A DNA stretch of 64,000 nt from Daejeonella sp. H1SJ63 (GTDB lineage Bacteria > Bacteroidota > Bacteroidia > Sphingobacteriales > Sphingobacteriaceae): contig NZ_JARKMZ010000028.1 in assembly GCF_029360775.1 (NCBI RefSeq), positions 62,001 to 126,000 of the forward strand, written 5' to 3'. The notes under the pieces were generated by a model. It was not told where the DNA came from. It made no database searches and saw nothing but the letters and a program-made list of their open reading frames with translations. Shown one piece after another: positions 18,548 to 27,183 of the stretch; the stretch's first letter is position 1; each line of letters opens with the position of its first letter. The position numbers and the translations under genes were made by a program.

Positions 18548-18567
18548 CCTGCCTACCGGCAGGTAGG
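18548..18567. repeat. CCTGCC-type palindromic intergenic repeat, copy 1
   Basis: CCTGCCTACC followed by GGCAGGTAGG folds in either of two registers (CCTACC/GGTAGG or CCTGCC/GGCAGG). It lies 33 bp before the PQQ dehydrogenase start. A related palindrome is at 33546-33564. Repeats of this kind are scattered between genes in many Bacteroidota; translated on the minus strand it reads LPAGRQG, a common spurious peptide. Confidence 0.75.
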
Positions 18568-18599
18568 TTCATCACCTTTAAAAAACAAAAAATAAACGG

Positions 18600-20702
18600 A
18601 TGAAAAAATTTCTGTATATCTTCAGTGTTCTGGCAAGTTTGAGCTTGTTGTTTTTTAGTTTCAGCGGCTATTTTTATGTACAGAATGACTGGCCTGAATA
18701 TCTTGGTGGCGGCGACAGGAATCACTATTCACCTTTGAACCAGATCAACATTTCAAATGTGACCAGGCTCGAACCTGTATGGGAGTATCATTCCGGAGAT
18801 TCAGGTCAGGTCCAGTGCAATCCGATTATTGTTGGCAGTCAGTTGTATGGTGTAACCGCTTCGAATAAATTATTTTCGGTAGATGCTGCCACTGGAAAGG
18901 AATTATGGCGTTTTAGTCCTGAAAGTACCGGTCCGTCTAATGTAAACAGGGGAGTTGCTTTTTGGTCTAAAGGAGCTGAGCAGCGTATTATGTATGCTTT
19001 TCAGACCTGGCTTTATGCCATAAATCCTAAAACAGGCAAACCCATTTTAAATTTCGGACAGGGCGGAAGAGTAAGTCTGAAAAGCGGACTTGGTGAATCT
19101 TCTGCCAATAAATTCGTTTCTTCAACAAGTCCCGGGACCATTTTTGAGGACCTGATTATCATGCCTTTGAGGCTTGGTGAAGGCACTGGCTCTGCCCCGG
19201 GATACATTCAGGCTTTTAATGTTCGCACCGGCAAGCTGGTTTGGGTATTTAAAACAATACCTCACCCGGGCGAAAGCGGATATAATACATGGCCTGCTGA
19301 TGCCTACAAAAATCCATCAATTGGAGCGGCAAATAGCTGGGCCGGCATGGCGGTAGACAGGAAAAGGGGGATTATATATGTTCCAACCGGTTCTGCTTCC
19401 TTTGATTTTTACGGTGGAAACCGTAAAGGTGAAAATCTTTATGCTAATTCTTTAATTGCCCTGAATGCAAGAACAGGAGCATATATCTGGCATTTTCAGA
19501 TGGTTCATCATGATATATGGGACAGGGATCTTCCGGCTACCCCTAATCTTCTGACTGTTAAAAGAGATGGTAAGATGATTGATGCGGTAGCACAGGTTAC
19601 CAAATCAGGTCATGTTTTTGTTTTTGACAGGGTAAATGGAAAACCTCTGTTTCCTATTGATGAAATGCCATTCCCAAAATCTAATCTGCCTGGCGAAGAG
19701 ACCTGGCCAACACAACCTGTGCCCAGATTACCTAAGCCCTTTGCAAGACAATCTATTACAGAAGATGAGATATCTCATTTTTCTGAGAAACGTGATTCCT
19801 TATTAAGCATTTACAGAAATGCGAATAAGGGTCCTTTTCATCCTCTTGATTTCAATCAGACAATCATTTTTCCAGGTCCCGATGGTGGAGCTGAGTGGGG
19901 TGGTGCTGCAGTTGATAAAGAGGGGATTATGTACGTAAATGCAAATGAAATGGCCTGGCTTTTCAGCCTGAGCAAGAAAAGCGCTTCTACTGGTGCCCAG
20001 TCAGGTAATCCGGGAAAGGAACTCTACCTTAATTATTGCCAGACCTGTCATAAAGCAGATTTTTCAGGAATTCCGCAAAGCGGATATCCTGCACTTTTTG
20101 GGATCAGAGAGAAGCTCGGCAGAACGGTTACTTTAGGACTGATTACTAATGGAAGGGGGATGATGCCCGGATTTAGTCAGATATCTGCTGCCGAAAAACA
20201 GGCAATCATTTCCTACATTTTTGGTGAAGATAAGGATGATGAGGTAGTGAGTGCAAAAGATGAGTTTCCTGATGTGCCTTACCGGTTCAACGGATACAAT
20301 AAATTTCTGGATGAAAAGGGATATCCGGCAATTACACCACCATGGGGGACTTTGACAGCCATTGATTTGAACAGCGGAGAACATCTATGGAGAATTCCGC
20401 TGGGCGAATTTAAAGAACTGAGCAAAAAGGGTATTCCGCAAACAGGGACTGAGAATTACGGAGGCCCCTTGGTTACAGCCGGCGGATTGGTGTTCATTGC
20501 AGCAACTAAGGATAATATGTTCAGGGCCTTTGATAAAAAGACAGGGAGAAAGGTATGGGAGTATCCATTGCCAGCTTCAGGATTCGCAAGCCCGTCAACT
20601 TATCAGATTAATGGCAAACAATATATTGTTATTGCCTGCGGAGGAACCAAGCTCGGAACAAACCGGGGAGACAGCTATGTTGCTTTTGCTTTGGGGAGAT
20701 AG
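18600..20702 (+). CDS. PQQ-dependent quinohaemoprotein dehydrogenase with inserted cytochrome c domain
   Basis: 700 residues with an N-terminal signal/anchor (FLYIFSVLASLSLLFFSFS). Propeller signatures such as LFSVDAATGKELWRF, AFNVRTGKLVWVFKT, LIALNARTGAYIWHFQ and AIDLNSGEHLWRIPLG recur. DWPEYLGGGDRNHYSPLNQI is the usual N-terminus of glucose-type PQQ dehydrogenases. A cytochrome c domain with CQTCH at about 480-484 and axial Met candidates GRGMMPGF is embedded before the last blades, rather than at the end. It would oxidise a sugar or alcohol in the periplasm and pass electrons through haem to the respiratory chain. No PQQ biosynthesis genes are in the window; substrate unknown. Confidence 0.9.
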   Translation: MKKFLYIFSVLASLSLLFFSFSGYFYVQNDWPEYLGGGDRNHYSPLNQINISNVTRLEPVWEYHSGDSGQVQCNPIIVGSQLYGVTASNKLFSVDAATGKELWRFSPESTGPSNVNRGVAFWSKGAEQRIMYAFQTWLYAINPKTGKPILNFGQGGRVSLKSGLGESSANKFVSSTSPGTIFEDLIIMPLRLGEGTGSAPGYIQAFNVRTGKLVWVFKTIPHPGESGYNTWPADAYKNPSIGAANSWAGMAVDRKRGIIYVPTGSASFDFYGGNRKGENLYANSLIALNARTGAYIWHFQMVHHDIWDRDLPATPNLLTVKRDGKMIDAVAQVTKSGHVFVFDRVNGKPLFPIDEMPFPKSNLPGEETWPTQPVPRLPKPFARQSITEDEISHFSEKRDSLLSIYRNANKGPFHPLDFNQTIIFPGPDGGAEWGGAAVDKEGIMYVNANEMAWLFSLSKKSASTGAQSGNPGKELYLNYCQTCHKADFSGIPQSGYPALFGIREKLGRTVTLGLITNGRGMMPGFSQISAAEKQAIISYIFGEDKDDEVVSAKDEFPDVPYRFNGYNKFLDEKGYPAITPPWGTLTAIDLNSGEHLWRIPLGEFKELSKKGIPQTGTENYGGPLVTAGGLVFIAATKDNMFRAFDKKTGRKVWEYPLPASGFASPSTYQINGKQYIVIACGGTKLGTNRGDSYVAFALGR

Positions 20703-20747
20703 TTGGAGAACTTATGAGATCGCAAGGGATAGTTTACGTCCCTGCTA

Positions 20748-21473
20748 TTATCGGAGTTTTCTTTTCAGGTAGTAAAACCGGTAGCGGATATTATCGTATA
20801 TCAGAGCCATGATCAGGCAGACAGATGCAATCAGTAGTGCCTGCATATTAAGTATTCCAAAGGCGAAACCACCGATAATACACCCTGAAAAGAAAAACAC
20901 GATGATCACCATTCTTAAACGAATACTTTTAATCAGTTTCGTTCTTTCATCCTCCTGCCTGTAAAAAAATAACTGGGAAAGCTCAATTCCCAGATCTGTG
21001 AATAAGCCTGTAAGATGTGTTGTTCTCACCGTCGAGCTCGAAATTGTTGTTACCAATGCATTTTGCATTCCCATTGCAAACAACAGTGAGTATGCAATAA
21101 AATGGGGGTTCCATCCGTACGAAAGCCAGGAGTATCCGTAAAGGCCAATCAGTGTTAATATAAATATTTCAATGCCCATTGGAAAGCTGTGTGCAATCAG
21201 AGGATTCTTTTTTGAATTTAATTCGATCAGAAGATTAGAAATGAATGCTCCAAATAAAAATGCAAGAATATAAACCAGAAAGATCAGTGAGTTGAGATAC
21301 CTGTCATTGACAATCTCTTCTGCAAAGAAGGCAAAATGGCCCGTTACATTGGTCGTAAGAGTCTGAATTGAAAGTACTCCGATGATATTAACTATGCCTG
21401 CAGTTAATGAAAGTATTGCTGCCAGACGTCTGTTATGATGAAAGGTTCTGCCTTTGCCCTTATGGCGAAACAT
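20748..21473 (-). CDS. YoaK family (DUF1275) membrane protein
   Basis: 241 residues with about six membrane helices. LAAILSLTAGIVNIIGVLSI, TTNVTGHFAFFAEEI, LLFAMGMQNALVTTISSSTVRTTHLTGLFTDLG are the conserved DUF1275/YoaK segments. The family is thought to be a transporter-like membrane protein, with no established substrate. It converges on the PQQ dehydrogenase and stands alone. The basic N-terminus (FRHKGKGRTFHHNRR) is cytoplasmic by the positive-inside rule. Confidence 0.88.
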   Translation of the reverse strand: MFRHKGKGRTFHHNRRLAAILSLTAGIVNIIGVLSIQTLTTNVTGHFAFFAEEIVNDRYLNSLIFLVYILAFLFGAFISNLLIELNSKKNPLIAHSFPMGIEIFILTLIGLYGYSWLSYGWNPHFIAYSLLFAMGMQNALVTTISSSTVRTTHLTGLFTDLGIELSQLFFYRQEDERTKLIKSIRLRMVIIVFFFSGCIIGGFAFGILNMQALLIASVCLIMALIYDNIRYRFYYLKRKLR

Positions 21474-21562
21474 AGAGGTTTTTTGTTAAAAATACGATAT
21501 TTTCCCGACTATTAAATAGATTATCCTTCTGACCGGAGTTTTCTTTCAATAAGTTTAAAACC

Positions 21563-21570
21563 TATCTTTG
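21563..21570 (+). promoter_or_regulatory. Candidate Bacteroidota -7 promoter element (TATCTTTG)
   Basis: TATCTTTG matches the TAnnTTTG -7 consensus of the Bacteroidota primary sigma factor. The -33 region is only T-rich (no clean TTTG at 19 bp). It lies 29 bp upstream of a small open frame at 21599 and may instead drive a leader for the gene at 21912. Confidence 0.4.
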
Positions 21571-21598
21571 TATCAATAGTTTATTCGAACTATATAAA

Positions 21599-21751
21599 AT
21601 GATGAAACGGTACAGATCAGATTATACAGATACATTATTGTGTTTTGCCTCAGAATTGATGGCGATACATAAGCTATGTGCTGATCAGTGTCGTTTAATC
21701 TCTCCGTCAGGATATTCATTCCGGATCAGTAGTAAGGACTTTATTCAGTAA
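21599..21751 (+). CDS. Small hypothetical protein (50 residues), uncertain
   Basis: An open frame starting ATGATGAAACGG and ending at TAA 21749-21751 encodes 50 residues beginning MMKRYRSDYTDTLL and containing two Cys (LCADQC). It is soluble-looking, with no recognised motif. Support is limited to an ATG, a TATCTTTG promoter-like element 29 bp upstream and the fact that it fills an otherwise empty 438-bp gap between the YoaK-type gene and the Rnk-like gene. It could be a small protein, a leader peptide or chance. Confidence 0.3.
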   Translation: MMKRYRSDYTDTLLCFASELMAIHKLCADQCRLISPSGYSFRISSKDFIQ

Positions 21752-21911
21752 GCCCCGGACTTATATGTTTGGGGCCATTTGCGGTCATTTTTTCTATTTC
21801 ATTTAATCATCCTGCCTGAATTGGGACACGGCAATAGCTGATTGCATTTTTGTATCAGCAATTGTCTGTTTTGCCATGGTATCAGGTCTAAATAATTAAA
21901 AATTCAATACG

Positions 21912-22307
21912 ATGAAACTTGCACAATTGATTCTTTTAAAAAGCGATTTCGAACTGCTTAAAACTCATCTTAAGCTCAGTACAACTCTATCTGAGTTCAA
22001 TAAGAAAAAACTCAGCATTGAGTTAAAAACAGCCAGAGTTCTTAAACCTGAAGATATGCCTGATGATGTAGTATCTGAAAATTCAAAAGTTCAGATAGAA
22101 GATATCCAAAGCGGACAGGTCTATATTTTTGATTTGGTGGCACCTAAACATGCAGATATGAAGCAAAATAAACTTTCATTGCTTTCACCGATAGGGGTGG
22201 CCCTGCTGGGATACAGACCGGGTGTTGAAGTAGATTGGGAAATGCCGGTCGGATTACGTACTTTCAGAATTGTATCCGTTCAACGATTTATGATGCAGCA
22301 TGGTTGA
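21912..22307 (+). CDS. Rnk/GreA-GreB C-terminal domain protein
   Basis: 131 residues. The C-terminal half, with VSENSKVQIEDI, LSLLSPIGVALLGYRPGVEVDWEMPVG, is the FKBP-like domain of GreA/GreB factors, and the whole resembles the short Rnk-type 'regulator of nucleoside diphosphate kinase' group. Such proteins bind RNA polymerase near the secondary channel. The N-terminal part (residues 1-50) is helical but too short for the full GreA coiled coil with its acidic tip, so transcript-cleavage activity is unlikely. Isolated gene. Confidence 0.85.
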   Translation: MKLAQLILLKSDFELLKTHLKLSTTLSEFNKKKLSIELKTARVLKPEDMPDDVVSENSKVQIEDIQSGQVYIFDLVAPKHADMKQNKLSLLSPIGVALLGYRPGVEVDWEMPVGLRTFRIVSVQRFMMQHG

Positions 22308-22444
22308 GAAGGCTTTTGTTTAAGTTGCAGGTAATAAATTATAGGTTTTTAAGCTTAATACGTTTTGTAACCGTTTGCCCGGATAACAGTTAACAGATTA
22401 CAGGCAACAGATAAATCTTATCTTTACTTAAAATTATCTCCTGA

Positions 22445-23737
22445 ATGGATATTCAGACTTCCCAACTTTCTGATTTTAGTCCGGATCAGCTGATCGGCCT
22501 GGCAATTAGTATTGGTATTGGTTTTCTAATAGGGATGGAGCGTCAGTTTTCTAAAGAGGCTGTTGAACATCAGGAACAGTTTGCCGGTATCCGAACCTTT
22601 ACCATGGTTTCCATGTTCGGTTTTATTGCTGCATCGGTGGCACAGGTAATGGGGGCATGGATATTTGGACTAACTCTGGGATGTGTTTTTGCCTTTGTGA
22701 TCATTTCTTATTTACGCCTGTCAAAAACTCCGGGGAACTCTGGTGCTACATCAGAATTTGCTCTGGTGATTACCTTTGTTTTGGGAGGAATGGTCTTCAT
22801 CGAAATGATATTGCTGGCTCTGATCATTATGGTGGTCATGCTTCTCTTACTGACTTTTAAGCCTACATTACATTTGTTTGTAGAGAAGCTGAAACGGCAG
22901 GAGTTGCTGGCAATTATTTTGTTCGTGGTGATGTCGGCATTGGTTATTCCCTTTCTTCCGTCGTTTAATTTCGGACCCTATAAACTATGGAATCTCAAAG
23001 AAATATGGAAAATGGTGGTTCTGGTTACAGGCACCAGCCTGATTGGGTATATGATCGCAAAATTTATGGGACACCGCGGGACATTACTTGCAGGGGTTGT
23101 TGGCGGACTGGTTTCCAGTACATCTATGTCATTAACCTTCTCCCGTAAAAGTACAGAGAGCAAATCAGCTGATATCTCTTTTTACTATGCGATGGGTGTG
23201 ATCAGCGCCTGTACCATCATGTTCCCACGGGTACTTTTTGAGGTTTATGTTGTCAATGCTGAACTTGCCCTTCAGTTATGGATTCCCATTGCATTGATTT
23301 CATTAGCTGGATTCGGCTCGGCTGTATTAATCTTCAAACTACATAAAGGAAGCCCCGGGCATAATGGGATCACTCTTAAAAATCCTCTCGATCTTGTTAC
23401 AGCTATCAAATTTGCACTGTTGTATGCTGCGGTGCAGTGGCTGGTAAAGTATAGCGGGGAACAATTTGGCAACAGTGGTACTTATATCGCAGGAGCAATT
23501 TCAGGCATTACAGATGTGGATGCTATTACCTTATCCATGGCAAAAATGTCGAAAGCAGGAGGTAATTCTGTACTTGCAATAAACACCATTCTGATTGCAA
23601 CCTTGTCAAATACCCTGGTTAAATTTATGATTGTTATTGGCGTAGGAAGTGCCGTTTTGAGGAAAACTGTATTCTGGGGTTTTCTGGCAATGTTCTTAAC
23701 CGGACTGTCTTATTTTCTGATTTTTTCTATTTTCTGA
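22445..23737 (+). CDS. MgtC/SapB N-terminal plus DUF4010 membrane protein
   Basis: 430 residues with about 12 membrane helices. The N-terminus LIGLAISIGIGFLIGMERQF and QFAGIRTFTMVSMFG is an MgtC/SapB-like segment; the C-terminal half (GVVGGLVSSTSMSLTFSRKS, GAISGITDVDAITLSMAKM) is DUF4010. The family is widespread and poorly characterised, with proposed links to Mg2+ or osmotic stress that are not shown here. It is a single gene with no coupled neighbour. Confidence 0.87.
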   Translation: MDIQTSQLSDFSPDQLIGLAISIGIGFLIGMERQFSKEAVEHQEQFAGIRTFTMVSMFGFIAASVAQVMGAWIFGLTLGCVFAFVIISYLRLSKTPGNSGATSEFALVITFVLGGMVFIEMILLALIIMVVMLLLLTFKPTLHLFVEKLKRQELLAIILFVVMSALVIPFLPSFNFGPYKLWNLKEIWKMVVLVTGTSLIGYMIAKFMGHRGTLLAGVVGGLVSSTSMSLTFSRKSTESKSADISFYYAMGVISACTIMFPRVLFEVYVVNAELALQLWIPIALISLAGFGSAVLIFKLHKGSPGHNGITLKNPLDLVTAIKFALLYAAVQWLVKYSGEQFGNSGTYIAGAISGITDVDAITLSMAKMSKAGGNSVLAINTILIATLSNTLVKFMIVIGVGSAVLRKTVFWGFLAMFLTGLSYFLIFSIF

Positions 23738-23827
23738 TCCTTTCTCAATCAATCATTTATTTTACAGTCGCACTGAATGGAATTGACCGGCAGAATTATT
23801 AATTTGCCTTTCAATAAATCTATAGAT

Positions 23828-24403
23828 ATGAAAAGAATAAGCCTGATCGTTGCATTATTGTGCAATCTGGTGTTTTTTGCCAATGCTCAAACACCACCTA
23901 TGACTCTTACTACAAATGCTTTTGAAGATGGGTCAATCATTCCAATAAAATTTAGTCAGGCAGCGCCGGGGGCTGCTCCCGGAGAAGGAACATCTCCTGC
24001 TTTGAGCTGGGGGAATGTACCTGCAGGAACCAAAAGCCTTCTTCTGCACATGCATGATCTTGATTTTGTAAGAAACAAGACTATCGACGATCAGGTACAC
24101 TGGTTGGTTTGGAATATTCCTGCCAATGCAACCGGCTTGCCTGAAGGCCTTCAGAGAGGTGCAAAACTTCCGGATGGAAGTTATCAGATCAGTGTTACAG
24201 GGCCTGTTTATCGTGGCCCCGGAGCTGCTGCAAATGGCCCTTTGCACCATTATATGTTTGAAATTCTTGCATTGGACATTATTCTTGATTTTCCTGCAGT
24301 AAATAATGATCCATTTGAAACCAGAGCTAAAGTAATGCAGGCTATTCAGGGGCATATTCTTGGTAAAGCGGTGTATGGCGGACGTTTTAAAAGACCTCAA
24401 TAA
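23828..24403 (+). CDS. Secreted YbhB/YbcL (PEBP, Raf-kinase-inhibitor-like) protein
   Basis: About 191 residues starting at ATG 23828, which yields a clean signal peptide (MKRISLIVALLCNLVFFANAQ); an in-frame ATG at 23777 adds 17 residues without a signal. The mature protein has GEGTSPALSWGNVPAGTKSL, MHDLDF, DDQVHWLVWNIPANATGLPEG and GPLHHYMFEILALD, the conserved PEBP pocket blocks (DPD/His/GPxxxHxY type). Bacterial members bind small anions or organic molecules; function unknown. A terminator-like hairpin follows at 24441-24467. Confidence 0.92.
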   Translation: MKRISLIVALLCNLVFFANAQTPPMTLTTNAFEDGSIIPIKFSQAAPGAAPGEGTSPALSWGNVPAGTKSLLLHMHDLDFVRNKTIDDQVHWLVWNIPANATGLPEGLQRGAKLPDGSYQISVTGPVYRGPGAAANGPLHHYMFEILALDIILDFPAVNNDPFETRAKVMQAIQGHILGKAVYGGRFKRPQ

Positions 24404-24440
24404 ACTTGATATAAGTCAATACATTTTTTAACCTGAATCA

Positions 24441-24467
24441 ATAGCACCGGGCAACTCCCGGTGCTAT
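24441..24467 (+). terminator. Intrinsic terminator-like hairpin after the YbhB-like gene
   Basis: An 11-bp perfect stem (ATAGCACCGGG/CCCGGTGCTAT) with loop CAACT is followed by CTTTGTTTT. It also contains, across its 3' edge, TATCTTTG (24465-24472), the -7 promoter consensus, so the same bases may end one transcript and start the next gene at 24491. Confidence 0.75.
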
Positions 24468-24490
24468 CTTTGTTTTAAAGGAATCAGGTT

Positions 24491-25324
24491 ATGAACAGCA
24501 TCAGCGAATTCAACAGGTTTACCGGCGAATTAAAGGAAGACGGTTATTTAATGCCGGTACTTTTTGTCGGTCACGGATCACCCATGAACGGTATTGAGGA
24601 TAATGAGTTCTCACGCCGCTGGGCGCAGACTGCACATGAAATTCCCCGTCCAAAGGCGGTTCTGGTAGTTTCAGCCCATTGGCTCAGTAATGGTACGCGG
24701 ATTACAGCTATGGATTTTCCCCGGACTATTCATGACTTCGGTGGCTTCCCTCAGGCATTATTTGATGTTCAGTATCCGGCTCCGGGTAGTGTAGAGGTTG
24801 CTAATGAAACCGCCGCTCTCCTGAATAATATTCATGCAGAGCTTGACCATGACTGGGGACTTGATCATGGTGCCTGGACTGTAGTCCGTAACATGTATCC
24901 CGATGCAGATATTCCCGTGCTGCAGTTAAGTATTGATTATAATAAAGGTCCCCAATACCACTATGATCTTGCCAAACAGCTGTATAATCTACGGAAAAAG
25001 GGTATTCTGATTATTGGCAGCGGTAATATGGTACATAACCTGCGCATGGTAGCATGGAATAAACTGAATGAACCTGAATACGGTTATGACTGGGCTCATG
25101 ATCTGAATGATAAGTTCAAAGCTCTGATCTCATCCGGAAACCATCATGATCTGATCAATTTCAGCAGGATCAGTCCGAATATCAATTTAGCTATTCCAAC
25201 ATCAGAACATTATCTCCCATTGATTTATACTCTGGGGCTTCAGTCGGATAAAGATGAACTTTCTTTCTTTAATGATAAAGCTGTAGGAGGTTCATTGACT
25301 ATGACCTCAGTGAAATTCGGATAA
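24491..25324 (+). CDS. ygiD: Extradiol ring-cleavage (4,5-DOPA dioxygenase, YgiD-type) protein
   Basis: 277 residues. Motifs VLFVGHGSPMNGIEDNEF, VSAHWLSNGTRIT, DHDWGLDHGAWTVVRNMYPDADIPVLQLSID and LIIGSGNMVHNLRMV are those of the LigB-like DOPA dioxygenase (YgiD) family. The metal is bound by His residues in GHGSP, SAHW and DHG. Family members open 3,4-dihydroxyphenyl rings. No pathway partner is adjacent, so the physiological catechol is unknown. A purine-rich AAAGGAATCAGG precedes the ATG. Confidence 0.9.
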   Translation: MNSISEFNRFTGELKEDGYLMPVLFVGHGSPMNGIEDNEFSRRWAQTAHEIPRPKAVLVVSAHWLSNGTRITAMDFPRTIHDFGGFPQALFDVQYPAPGSVEVANETAALLNNIHAELDHDWGLDHGAWTVVRNMYPDADIPVLQLSIDYNKGPQYHYDLAKQLYNLRKKGILIIGSGNMVHNLRMVAWNKLNEPEYGYDWAHDLNDKFKALISSGNHHDLINFSRISPNINLAIPTSEHYLPLIYTLGLQSDKDELSFFNDKAVGGSLTMTSVKFG

Positions 25325-25535
25325 ATACTTTATGCTGTTTATAGGCTGTTAAAACCCAGAAGTTTAGTGCAGGGTACTCTTCCGGACAGATATGAAGCAG
25401 GGATGCTCCTTATAGCTGCAATGCCTGATTGCTGAATATTTTAAAATCATTCACATTAAGCTCAATCACTATAAAATAAAACCTCCTGAATTAGTATTAT
25501 TGTAATGTAATCCTGATGCCATGCCGGCTTTCAAG

Positions 25536-25554
25536 CTGAAAAAATATTTTTCAG
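25536..25554. promoter_or_regulatory. Inverted repeat upstream of the fucose operon
   Basis: CTGAAAAA-ATA-TTTTTCAG (8-bp arms, 3-bp spacer) lies 47 bp before fucP in a 276-bp gap. It may be an operator for a sugar-responsive regulator. No T-run follows and no regulator gene is adjacent, so this is a candidate only. Confidence 0.35.
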
Positions 25555-25600
25555 AATAAGGGAAACACACTTGCAAAGGAACATACTATAGCAGGATCAT

Positions 25601-26857
25601 ATGGCTAAGAACAAATATTTTTTCCCGTTTATAATGGTGACATCCCTTTTTTTTATGTGGGGATTTGTTCACAACCTTGATCCGATCCTGATCCCTCACT
25701 TAAAAAAATCATTCAGTCTGACTAATCTCCAGTCATCCATGGTTGATTCATCTGTGTTTATTGCTTATTTGTTGATGGCAATTCCGGCAGGTTTACTGAT
25801 GAAGAAATATGGTTATAAATCGGGTATCATCACCGGATTGCTTCTATTTTCTCTTGGATCTTTTTTGTTTATCCCTGCCGCTGATACAGGTCAGTATGTT
25901 TACTTTCTGGGGGCTTTATTCATTATTGCCTGCGGCCTGACCATTTTGGAAACAGCCGCGAATCCTTATGTTTCATTGCTGGGAGATCCGGCAACATCTA
26001 CCCGCCGGTTGAATTTTGCACAATCGTTCAACGGACTGGCTGCTACCCTGGCGCCGATCATTGGGGCCAGAGTCTTGCTTACTCAGGGTACATCTGATGA
26101 TGAGCTGAATGCTATGACAGATGCTGCCCGTCAGGTTGCTCTGGCGGCTGAGGCAGCCAGTGTTAAAACACCTTATCTTATTCTCGGAACATTGATCCTG
26201 AGCGTTGCTGTCATTTTTTATTTTACCCGTTTACCCGAGATTGAAGAAAGTGAAGATGAAACTGAAAGCAAAAATGTGTTCCAGGCTTTACAACACAGGC
26301 ATCTGCGCTGGGCCGTGGCAGCACAGTTTTTTTACGTTGGTGCGCAGGTATGTGTGTTCAGTTTTTTTATTTTGTACGCTGTGGAGGTTGCTGATATTGA
26401 TAGAATTATTGCTGCCGATTATCTCGGCTGGGGATGTGGTCTTGCCTTTATGATAGGCCGTTTTGTAGGAGTATTTCTGATGAAATTTATCAGTTCTGAA
26501 AAACTGCTGGCAATCTATTCTGTTCTGTGCATTGTACTTAGTCTTCTGGCGGTATTCACAACCGGATTTATGGCAATCTATGCCGTAATCGGGATTGCAT
26601 TCTTTATGTCGATCATGTTCCCGACTATATTCTCATTAGGACTTAAAGGGCTGGGAAAGGATACCAAGTTCGGAAGCAGTCTGATTGTAATGGCCATTGT
26701 AGGTGGGGCCGTTTTGCCTCCTGTATTTGGCTCTATCGCTGATTTTACCGGTAGTATACAAAACGGGCATATAGTAAGTGCGATTTGTTTCGGGGTTATA
26801 CTTTTGTTTGCTTTAAAGGGGCATAAGGTCTATAAAACGGGTACTGCTCATGAATAG
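25601..26857 (+). CDS. fucP: L-fucose:H+ symporter FucP
   Basis: 418 residues with 12 membrane helices of the FHS group of the major facilitator superfamily. FMWGFVHNLDPILIPHLKKSF keeps the Asp used for proton coupling in E. coli FucP, and IIACGLTILETAANPYVSLLG keeps the equivalent Glu. It begins an operon with seven enzymes of fucose release and breakdown, which fixes the substrate better than the sequence alone. The 3' end overlaps the mutarotase start by 8 bp (ATGAATAG). Confidence 0.93.
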   Translation: MAKNKYFFPFIMVTSLFFMWGFVHNLDPILIPHLKKSFSLTNLQSSMVDSSVFIAYLLMAIPAGLLMKKYGYKSGIITGLLLFSLGSFLFIPAADTGQYVYFLGALFIIACGLTILETAANPYVSLLGDPATSTRRLNFAQSFNGLAATLAPIIGARVLLTQGTSDDELNAMTDAARQVALAAEAASVKTPYLILGTLILSVAVIFYFTRLPEIEESEDETESKNVFQALQHRHLRWAVAAQFFYVGAQVCVFSFFILYAVEVADIDRIIAADYLGWGCGLAFMIGRFVGVFLMKFISSEKLLAIYSVLCIVLSLLAVFTTGFMAIYAVIGIAFFMSIMFPTIFSLGLKGLGKDTKFGSSLIVMAIVGGAVLPPVFGSIADFTGSIQNGHIVSAICFGVILLFALKGHKVYKTGTAHE

Positions 26858-27179
26858 ATATTGTCTTGCGCTGGATTTGAAAAATGATCCCCTGCTTATT
26901 GCAGAATATGAAGAATGGCATAAACAGGTATGGCCTGAAATTATGGAAAGCATCAGATCCTCGGGCATTGAGTCTATGCAGATCTATCGTTTTGCTAACC
27001 GGCTTTTCATGATCATGGAGGTAAATGACAGCTTCAGCTTTGAGAAGAAATCGGCTGCAGATGCTGCCAATCTTAAAGTGCAGGAATGGGAAGAATTGAT
27101 GTGGAAATATCAGCAGGCCATTCCGGGAGTTGCTGCAGGAGCAAAATGGGTATTAATGAATAAGATTTTTGAATTATAA
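26850..27179 (+). CDS. L-rhamnose-mutarotase-family (DUF718) L-fucose mutarotase
   Basis: 109 residues. MNRYCLALDLKNDPLLIAEYEEWHKQVWPEI and NRLFMIMEV are typical of the RhaM/DUF718 ferredoxin-like fold, with the His of EWHKQVWPE as a likely catalytic residue. The family interconverts pyranose anomers. In this operon the natural substrate is L-fucose, supplying the anomer needed by fucose dehydrogenase; that is inferred from context. Translation is coupled to fucP (8-bp overlap), and the dehydratase gene starts 4 bp after its stop. Confidence 0.87.
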   Translation: MNRYCLALDLKNDPLLIAEYEEWHKQVWPEIMESIRSSGIESMQIYRFANRLFMIMEVNDSFSFEKKSAADAANLKVQEWEELMWKYQQAIPGVAAGAKWVLMNKIFEL

Positions 27180-27183
27180 TATA

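Noticed and set aside
18498-18725. Minus-strand 75-codon frame over the PQQ dehydrogenase start
   Set aside because: It reads through the CCTGCC palindrome (LPAGRQG) and overlaps a clear gene on the other strand.
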